NCBI GenBank assembly: GCA_963693365.1
Contig: CAVNZM010000013.1
Location: forward strand, 1,488,001 to 1,552,000
Origin: Amoebidium appalachense
Taxonomy: Eukaryota > Ichthyosporea
Reading direction: 5' to 3'
DNA: 64,000 nucleotides
The position numbers were made by a program, and so were the translations under genes. The notes below the pieces were generated by a model, which did not search any database, was not told the DNA's origin, and worked only from the letters and a program-made list of their open reading frames with translations. Shown here one piece after another: positions 56,306 through 64,000 of the stretch (position 1 is its first letter; the number at the start of each line of letters is the position of its first letter).

Positions 56306-57410
56306 TTACTGGGAGTTGGCAGGTGCGGCGGTGGGGTCGTAGGGCTTGCTGAAGACCTGCACGTGCTGAGCCTCCCAGTAGGCACGCACCTCAGCTGCTG
56401 TTTTGGCCCGGCTGTCGTGTGCCGGGTAAAGTGTGGCTGCCTTGACAGCCCATGCGTGGGCGTTGGCCATTCTTGCAAGCACCCGGCGTTGCCAAGAGGC
56501 CCGGGCAGCGGCCTCTGCGTCAGCACGGTTAAGTGTGGTGTTGTAGGGAGCCGTAGGATCGAAGTCTGCGAGAAAGGTGGCGTCGGTAGCACGTTGGATG
56601 ATGTTTATGAGGGTATCACGGTAGCCGGCACGCACAATGAACACTGTGTAGCGACGGCCAATGAAGAGCATGTCGGGAATCATTCGGTTGAGGACACCGA
56701 GGGTGTAAAGACGGTCACGCATGGTGCTGATGTTGGCCGGCACCATGGTGAAGGCTGCAGTGGTCAACTCGGACTCGTCGGTACCCTGAGGGGCAGGGTC
56801 AGACGCCACCCGAGGGCGGCGGGTTGGGTGCAGTGCTGACGCCGCGGCAAGGGCTGCCAAAGCCTGGGTAGCCCCGTGGGTCTGGGCCACCGACTCGGCA
56901 TACGTTTTGACTTTCTCGGACACGTACACGGTCTTGGCGTCCACCGTAGTGCGGTACACCTTAGGATTCGTTGTGGGTATGAACTTGGGAGACCCCGGGG
57001 GGGCCCGCGTGGGCAGGGCCGGTGGGGGTTGCCCGGTCAGCTTCCAGCTGCCGTAAGCGCGTCTTCATTTGCTGAACAAGGAGGTCTCTGTGGTCCTGTT
57101 TGGCTTTATACTCAGCTACTTGGGTTGTTAAGTCGGAGACTTGGGTGCGGAGCTGCTCATGATGCGCCATAAGTTTGAGCACGGATTTCCTAGCCTTCTC
57201 GGGTATCAAGTGCAGTTGTTCTTTCGTAATAAAACTACTTGCTGGCGGCACGGCCGGTGGCGCTTGAACCTCGGGAAAGGGAACCTGTTCCGCTCGGCTC
57301 TGTTTAGTTAGCCTCTTATCTGGGGATTCTCCTTCCCGTGTATCACGTTTGCGGCTCCCAGGCGGTGTCCCAGGAGGGTCCGGGGACAAGGATGCGTCCT
57401 GAGACGCCAT
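56306..57410 (-). pseudogene. LINE-B ORF1 protein, one frameshift
   Basis: Starts MASQDASLSPDPPGTPPGSR; a basic segment and a coiled coil (ARKSVLKLMAHHEQLRTQVS and on) follow. The frame breaks at the G7 run 56,997-57,003; the next frame reads TTNPKVYRTTVDAKTVYVSE and continues to EAQHVQVFSKPYD and a stop three bases before the endonuclease. About 360 residues if read through. ORF1 proteins of LINEs bind RNA as chaperones; the coiled coil fits, but no CCHC knuckle is present. Confidence 0.75.
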
Positions 57411-57429
57411 GGTTGGGTTCTAGCTGCCC

Positions 57430-57690
57430 CTCTAGGGGCCTAAGTAGAGGTGGATGCCCAAGTACAGGCGGATGCCTAAGTAGAGAAAGTAAAGAAAGAA
57501 AAAAAAAAAGAAAACAAAACGTGTTAAAAAAGAAAAAACCCCCCCGTGTGAAAGAAAAAAACTGTGAAAGAAAAAAACGTGTGAAAGAAAAAAACTGTGA
57601 AAGAAGAAAACGTGTGTGAAAGGAAAAAACGTGTGAAAGAAAAAAACGCGTGAAAGAAAAAAACGTGTGCAAAGAAAAAAACGTGTTTTA
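57430..57690. repeat. A-rich minisatellite upstream of LINE-B ORF1
   Basis: GTGTGAAAGAAAAAAAC and variants recur about ten times at 14-18 base spacing. It lies where the LINE-B 5' UTR should be, so it may be a promoter-repeat array of the element. Confidence 0.75.
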
Positions 57691-57828
57691 TGCAAACATC
57701 AATATGTGCTTTACGCAAAAATTTATTTCCTCGATCAATCAAACCAATCACAATACGAGTCCTCGATCAACTTTTCCTCCTTTTCGTATCTACATTATCG
57801 CATGGACCCTTGTAGAACGGCACGGCCG

Positions 57829-57886
57829 GCAGCTGCGCGCAGCTCACGGCCATCTAGGTGTTTCTAGATGGCCGTGGCGCAGCTGC
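57829..57886. other. long perfect-stem hairpin
   Basis: GCAGCTGCGC, 7-base bulge, ACGGCCATCTAG, 6-base loop GTGTTT, CTAGATGGCCGT, one base, GCGCAGCTGC. Twenty-two base pairs in two perfect blocks. Could be a structured RNA, a cruciform, or the scar of an inverted duplication. Confidence 0.85.
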
Positions 57887-58439
57887 AGGCTGATCATGAC
57901 GCCAGGGCCTGCCGGCGAGCCAACTCAGATGCATGAACGACAACTCACCCGTAGGGGGCCCCCCGGCAGATTCGGCCTTCTTCCACAACCGGGCCGTTTG
58001 GTTGGCTGGCGCGGGGCCGGGGTTACGTAAGGCGGTGGGGTCGGGGGGCCCAGACCACGATATGGAGGTTTGGGGGGAGGCCTGCGCAGGGCCTTACGTA
58101 AGCCTTACCGTGACGTAAGGCGGTCAGGCGGCGGCGGGCGCTAGGTAGAGCACGATACGGAAGACGTGGGTCTGGGGAGATTTATGTGGCCAATCGGGTT
58201 GCGCGGTTGTGAAACTTGCGCTAATGACGTCGTTAGCAGGGGACCAGTCAGATTCTTCGGTCGTGGAAGTTGCAGAAGTGGCCTCGTGAGCCGTGATAGT
58301 GAACCAGTCGGAGGGCCCGGTTGTGAAAGTTAGCTAATGAGCGTTAATTACACCTGTAGCTTGCACAACCGGGCGATACCATTGGGTAGGCCTTTTGAAT
58401 GAAATGGTTGGGTAGGAATCACGGTATTTGTCTTAGCGG

Positions 58440-58455
58440 CTAGTGGAGAGGTATA
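58440..58455 (+). promoter_or_regulatory. TATA-like box
   Basis: GGTATAAAAAGGGTG, a strong TATA consensus. No recognised coding region follows, so the transcript is unknown. Confidence 0.3.
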
Positions 58456-58995
58456 AAAAGGGTGAACACGATGTCGTCGATCACTTTGTGATGCAGCGCG
58501 GTGTGGAGCAGGGCACTCAGAAGAAAGCTGTCTGGAGCGAGCTTTTTTCTTGTTAGTACTGCATAACAGTCAAACTCGAGTGTGGATATCTTTGAACACG
58601 AGTAGGAGGTTTCCTCTTTGTCGAAGTACTGTTTGTTGTTTTTTTGACAAATAGTATGTTAAGATAGTCGCAGAAGTTCTTTCTTTTTACAACTTTTTTA
58701 TTGCGGACTGCGGCTGAGCTGTCAATGTTAGGCACCTCATAGAATTATGGTCGGATCATTTTTCGAAGCTTCGTGAACATGAATTATTGGCGGCAACTGA
58801 TCTGAGTGCGAGCTGATGGCGCTTCAAGCTGAGATTGGTCAGGGCCGGAATCGGATCCCTGACTGGGGCATAAGCTCCGCATGCAGATAGCGGCGCGGGT
58901 GTGGATCAGAGATAACACCAGAAATAGGGGTGCTCTTTGATGGAAAGAACTGTTGTTTGAGGGGTGTCGTTCCGTATTTGGGCTTCATAGCTTAC

Positions 58996-59919
58996 TATAT
59001 ATTAGAGATAGCTTATGCTTTTTTTTGACAACAAAATAAACCGGATATATGTTCATGATCATGCAATCGATGACACCAAAGCATGCACGCTGCGCGCATA
59101 CACTGTCATTCATATATATGCTAATGTTCAGCCCCTGAAATGCCCAAACCTTTAAATTGAAAAACACAAAAATTTTCATTTGGGGGGGGTAAGTACACAA
59201 GCAAGTACTCCCTTCACTCGGCATGAAGTTGGCAAAGGAATCAAAACGCTGCCGCGTATACCAATCCCTTTCATACGGGCCGGTTCAGTAGTCACGGGTA
59301 TACTACCGTGCAGAGACCCAAACCGTTTTAGCGACCGATTAGGTAGCTTTTTGGCCCGAAAGTCACTTTCCAAATTGGGAGCGATAACGATTTTCATTGG
59401 ACAAAAGTTTCAGATCATACTATATAAGGCAGCTGCGCATGGATCTAAAGGTCACTTTTTGGGGCTAACAAGGGTTCAGCGTGTAAAACGGCGGGCCGGG
59501 CCGGGTCCGGGCCCGCGCCGCCAACAGGTGCATTGTGGGTCGAAAGACGCGTAGGGCTACCTTTTTCGTAAAAACGGTTTTTTGCAGTTTCCTTATATGG
59601 CTAATCGGATCGAACCGGATTCGATCTGGACCAATCATAAATACCCCTTGGCAGAGTTTTCTCGTTACGACACGTAGGGCTACCTTTCCCGTAGGGCTAC
59701 CTTTCCGTAGGCGGTTCATCTTTATAGCTTTAGTTGTTGCAGATATGTACTTGTGCGAACTCACGGCGGCATATGCCTACGTGCGCAGCCGGGGCTGCCA
59801 GCCCGCTCAGCCCCAGACCCACTAAACTTTCTCCTAGCACACTGGCAGGTTTACTACCGCTTCACTGCCAAAATCTTCTAAGACAAAAAGCACGTAGGAA
59901 GAACACAGTCCTCAAAAAT
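58996..59919. other. upstream region of the seven-transmembrane gene
   Basis: Mixed sequence. CGTAGGGCTACCTTT occurs three times (59,550, 59,671, 59,688) with related flanks, a local short repeat. TACTATATAAGGC at 59,419 is TATA-like. No gene recognised before 59,920. Confidence 0.5.
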
Positions 59920-61116
59920 ATGGGGTCTGCTGTAGAGGCGACAAATACTGTCAAGCCTGAGCCAAGCGATACAACTTTTGTTAGTAGCAATAATAACAAT
60001 ACAAATAGTAATGATTGCAGTGTTTCTAACGAGAAACCTACAAGCAGTAATACACGTAATAGCAATAGTGGTGATAATACCCCCATTAGAGTCCTGAGCC
60101 AAGGTATTGATATGCACACCTACCTATCAGGGTTTTCAGGTTTTTTTCTGGAAAAAGAGCTCTCGTCACCCATTTTTGACAATGTTGTGAACACAACTGC
60201 ATGTTTAGAACATGGTGTCAGAGCAGAGTCACAAAGACAAACACACCAAGAAACCATCGCGTGTCAACACAATTCCTCTGGAACGGCCCGAGTTCACGTC
60301 GAAGGTGCGAATTCAGACCTCAAGTTGGAAAACGAAGAAGGCTCGGTAGGAGATGGGGACAGTGTTTGTGTTGTTACCACGTGTGATAAGTATGTGGGAG
60401 GTGACCGCTACACAATCACTTTCGGAACACAGAAAACCAAATCCGAGTGCATAACGTCAGCTGAAACCCGCTCCCAGCCCACCGGTTACAGCACTGAACA
60501 TGCAGTCGCTGACGAAATCCGAATCACGGCAGCCGGCAGGAGGGCAATAATAGAGGAATATCGTCAGAGAAGGCTCGAGAACGCGCGGCAATACATCAAA
60601 CAGAGCTTGTTGGTGCATCTAGTCATCCTAGTTATAGCCATCGGGTTTGAGAGCCTTTTCTTGGCGCTGTGCACTTTGGTCACGCCAAGGTCACCCCATT
60701 CGGCTGTTCGTCTGCAGGCAGATGTTCTCCAAGCCGCACAGGCGCAACTTGAGGTTGCACTTGCACAAACACCGAAAAATGAAACCGCAATTTCGGTTGC
60801 AAACAGTGATTTGGATAGGGAGGTGGCAGCTTTCCGGGAGGTGGTGTTGATTTCGACCGAGCAGGGAAGGAAACTTTTCATGTTGGAGGTAAGTTTTGAA
60901 CCACGCTGTAAATTTATCAAATCCTAATGATTCTGTGATACATATACAGTGATGTTATTCAGAAGAACGGCAACTTCCCGAGAGTTTATTCCAAAATGTT
61001 TGGGCACATTTTTTTTAGAGTTTTACTGCTCGAAACTCAGAAAAGAAATTTCGCGCGCGCACATATTACCAACACGCTGACCCCGATGGCACGTGCATAC
61101 ACCCTCAAACACACAA

Positions 61117-61194
<78 letters not shown>

Positions 61195-61358
61195 ACACAC
61201 TTGCACACGCGCGCACACACACACACACGCCTCAACAGTGACCATAATACCCGTGCGCACACAAGTAACAGACATCTACAAAACCACAGATACCGGCACA
61301 CACACCTATACTGTGCAGACACGCATTGTTGCATTTGCACCGGCCAACCCACCAACCT

Positions 61359-61397
<39 letters not shown>

Positions 61398-61404
61398 CGG
61401 GGGC

Positions 61405-61435
<31 letters not shown>

Positions 61436-61521
61436 ATAACATTTACTTGAACATGACACACACTTTTCGCTGCTACCATTTGCAGAACACATGTCAGCAC
61501 ACCTACAACCTCCTTTCCCCC

Positions 61522-61572
<51 letters not shown>

Positions 61573-62558
61573 ACTCCCCTCCACCCATCTTTCACCCTTC
61601 CAAAACAACACCGAAAAAAAAAAGAAAAAAAAAAAACCAGAAAAGAAAACTGACAACATATTCCCTACCACCACCACAGTCAATCTTCACAGGAGCGTCT
61701 CTTCTCAGCATCTTCGTTCTTGCCGTGGCCGTGTATCGCAACCGCAACCATCCGGTCGTAAGATCCCGGGGGAGAATGTACCTCGTCCTGATGTTCACAA
61801 TATCAGCGCTCATGAATTTCAGCTCTTTTTTCATGGCCGGAAGCTCCCAGTGGCAGCTCGATCAGTTCCCATTAGACCTCGATTATCGCAACCGCGACGT
61901 CCTTACGCGGCAGATAAACCTAGCGGCGCTTTACGTGTTTCTGTCGTTTGCGATAGCTATAGCGCTCATATCGATGTACTTTTCCAGCATTGCTTTAAGG
62001 CTACGAATGATCTCATTGGTCTACAGCTCCAAGTTGAAACCGCGTACCGTTAAAGACGCCCGACTTCTAATGTGGGCCCTCGCATGGGCCGTGCTCTCCT
62101 TCTTCGTGACGATACCGGCACATACGTATTGGCTCATCGTCGACCGATGCCACCCCAGGGGGGTACGATATACGGCATGCGGCCTCTCGGCAATCATCTT
62201 GGTTGTGGTCCCGCTGATATTCACGTATATATACCGCGCCCGTCACGCGTCGCTCAAGTTCAACGATATGTTCTCGAACATCCGCGCCATGGTCGTGCTC
62301 ATGTTGGTGTTTTTTTCATGTTTTTGCTTCACGTATTACGATCCTAACCACATCATTTCGTCGTGTACTGGGTGGTGTGCGGTCGTTCGTCTGGTTGTTT
62401 CTGTTCAAGTTTTGGACCAATTCAGCACGCAGGTTTTGCAGGCCAAATGGGAGGTTCCGGCCCGCCCGCGGGCCTTGCAAGATCTCTCGCTCCCCAGTGG
62501 GATGAGACCAGCCCAATGGTTCCGCTGGACTTCGCGCATGGAGCCGACGTATAATTGA
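59920..62558 (+). CDS. seven-transmembrane receptor-like protein, two exons
   Basis: Exon 1 is 59,920-60,888 (ends GAG|GTAAGT) and exon 2 is 61,680-62,558 (after CCACCACAG); both junctions are phase 0, giving 615 residues. The N-terminal 220 residues are polar and Asn/Ser-rich; a first helix follows (about 230-254, VHLVILVIAIGFESLFLALC) and then a long polar loop. Exon 2 has a helical bundle: LLSIFVLAVAVY followed by RNRNHPVVRSRG, MYLVLMFTISALM, ALYVFLSFAIAIALISMY, LLMWALAWAVLSFFV, LSAIILVVVPLIFTYIY and MVVLMLVFFSCFCF. The HPVVRSRG phrase after a helix recalls RGS-linked and class-C-like receptors of microbial eukaryotes, but this is inference. Near the last helix two other frames look more protein-like, so a late frameshift is likely and the given C-terminus may be wrong. 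ATG 59,770 is an alternative start. Confidence 0.65.
60889..61679 (+). repeat. intron of the seven-transmembrane gene, simple repeats
   Basis: Long (CA)n (61,116-61,200), C35 then a GC link and A28 (61,360-61,432), another C-run (61,517-61,538) and (CA)n (61,539-61,565), A-rich DNA, then the acceptor. Same repeat types as in the GST introns. Confidence 0.8.
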
Positions 62559-64000
62559 TAAGGATGTTGAACTTTTCAAACGGTTATGTCTGACGGTATC
62601 TTGTCGAACTGTTTGAAGTTGAAAGCTAGCAGGTTCAATGGGCCCATATATTTGGATTTGTCGAATGCAGATTGGTTTTTCTTTCTTCTTTCCTTTTTTT
62701 TTCTTTTTTTTTTCTTTTCTTTTGGTTTTTTTTTGCCAAACCCAGTTCTGAGCAATCGTTAGTATTTTTTGCAATGTCTAGTGTCTTCACTTTACACACC
62801 TCCCCTCCCCTCCCTCAAAGAAAAAAAACAAAAAAAAAAACACGAGCCACACACACGCACACAAACACACAACGCACGCGCACACACACACACGCGTGCG
62901 CGCGCACACACGCACACACGCACACACAGACACACGCCTTTTTTCTCAACGTTGGCAATGGGCGAGTTGTTTCTATGATCATAATTAGTAATGCGAAAAA
63001 CCAAGTCCCCAGTTTCGTATAATGATCGAAGGATACTCTTTAAAGGCAAGTAAATGCAGTGTGTATCATAGTGCATGTATGATGGTAAGATTTCTCCACA
63101 CCTACGCAGGCAGTAAGCTAATTATTCTTATTAAGGTAAGATGTACAGTATAGGTGTCAAAGTAGTTCCAGTAGCAGGGCAAGAAGTCTGAATCGTAGTG
63201 TATCGTAGACTACCAAGTGCCCGTGTTAGCCTTTCCCAGTAGAGGTTACAGTGGGTCAGGATGTAAAGTGATTGATGAATTACTATAAGTTAGCATGCAC
63301 TAAGCTGTCATAACGATATTTACATAAACATTCTGAACAATTTAAGCCCGTGCGTGTACTGTATTTGATTAGTTAAATTTGAATCACCTAGAAACCTTTA
63401 AAGAGTGCCTGTACATATTTATAATGCAGAGATAAACGTACACCGCGTCGTTTTTTCACCCCCCCCCCCCCCCCCCCCCCCCCCCTCCCTCCCCCCCCCT
63501 CACCCTCACACACAGAAACACACACGCGCGCGCGCATGCGCGGGCACACGCACACACACAACATACAACAAACACACACGCACATAGAAACACACACAAC
63601 ACGGTCAAACACAAACACACCCCATGGCCAAAAAAAAGACCCAAAAAACGCCATCACGAACCACCGCCACCACGCGTGCACCACGGCCTGTTAGCATTAT
63701 TTCAAAGTATCACTTTGCGCAAATTTTATATCTACCCCAAAGACTGGGATAGACTGTCACACCTGCCGGTCATATAGTGTGCCCCCCCCCCCCCCCCCCC
63801 CTCCCCCCTCTCCGACCTACACCCACACATACCCACACACCCGCGGCACGCTGACACGCACACTCAACAATTCATGATCATGTGCATTGCGAGAGTACCA
63901 CTATCAGACCATCCCGGTACAGACTAAGTAAGCACCTAATGCATAAAAACAACATTTGTGGTATTTTTAAAACTTGAAATTAAAATTCACAGTTGTTATT
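62559..64000. other. 3' flank with simple repeats
   Basis: T-rich tract (62,676-62,735), CA/CG-rich alternating DNA (62,843-62,935), AT-rich unique sequence (62,940-63,450), C-runs (63,460-63,500 and 63,782-63,800) with CA tracts. No gene recognised to the window end. Confidence 0.6.

Larger units (their letters stand above)
57691..58995. other. intergenic sequence with hairpin and repeated motifs
   Basis: No gene recognised. Contains the hairpin at 57,829-57,886 and several CTTACGTAAG(G/C) strings at 58,022, 58,092 and 58,109, palindromic and unevenly spaced. 58,440-58,500 has GTATAAAAAGGG (TATA-like) before GC-richer DNA, possibly a promoter for an unrecognised transcript. Confidence 0.5.

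Overview
This is a eukaryotic nuclear window. Genes are split by GT-AG introns, there are non-LTR and LTR retrotransposons (one a chromodomain-bearing Ty3/gypsy element), and intergenic DNA and introns are saturated with simple repeats: runs of 25-50 C or G, (CA)n/(GT)n, (GA)n and C-run/A-run composites. No operons, ribosome-binding sites or phage genes are visible. The protein set (sigma-class glutathione S-transferase, membrane-anchored Ntn hydrolase, seven-transmembrane protein) fits a unicellular eukaryote, but I cannot name the species from sequence alone.

Layout. 1-6.4 kb: a complete five-exon sigma-type GST gene whose introns are full of microsatellites; intron 2 holds decayed tandem copies of the end of exon 2. 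6.4-15.5 kb: two head-to-head copies of a choloylglycine-hydrolase/penicillin-acylase family gene. The left copy is a frameshifted pseudogene and the right copy is intact; a nearly full RT-bearing LINE and a LINE 3' fragment lie between them, the fragment sitting inside the intact gene's 5' leader. 15.5-25.4 kb: mostly simple sequence, including a long imperfect inverted duplication (about 17.4-19.5 versus 20.4-21.8 kb) and a few weakly supported candidate exons. 25.4-27.9 kb: a third copy of the same LINE.

29.4-57.4 kb is a nest of mobile elements. A second LINE family (minus strand) is split by a Ty3/gypsy chromovirus (30,234-53,930) with a perfect 5-bp target duplication. The chromovirus 5' LTR was hit by a solo LTR of another family. 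Its gag gene is split between capsid and zinc knuckle by about 15.1 kb of foreign DNA that has short imperfect terminal inverted repeats and repeat-like ends. That insert carries a very young, non-autonomous LTR element in the form LTR-body-LTR-body-LTR (35,111-41,740, 5-bp target duplication), a 184-bp satellite with a dimeric higher-order pattern, and two unrecognised coding segments. Insertion order can be read directly: LINE, then chromovirus, then insert and solo LTR, then the tandem LTR element inside the insert.

57.4-64 kb: a strong long hairpin, repeated short motifs, and a two-exon gene for a seven-transmembrane (receptor-like) protein that appears frame-disrupted near its C-terminus. 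Many coding breaks in this window fall in homopolymers, so some may be assembly errors and not real mutations.
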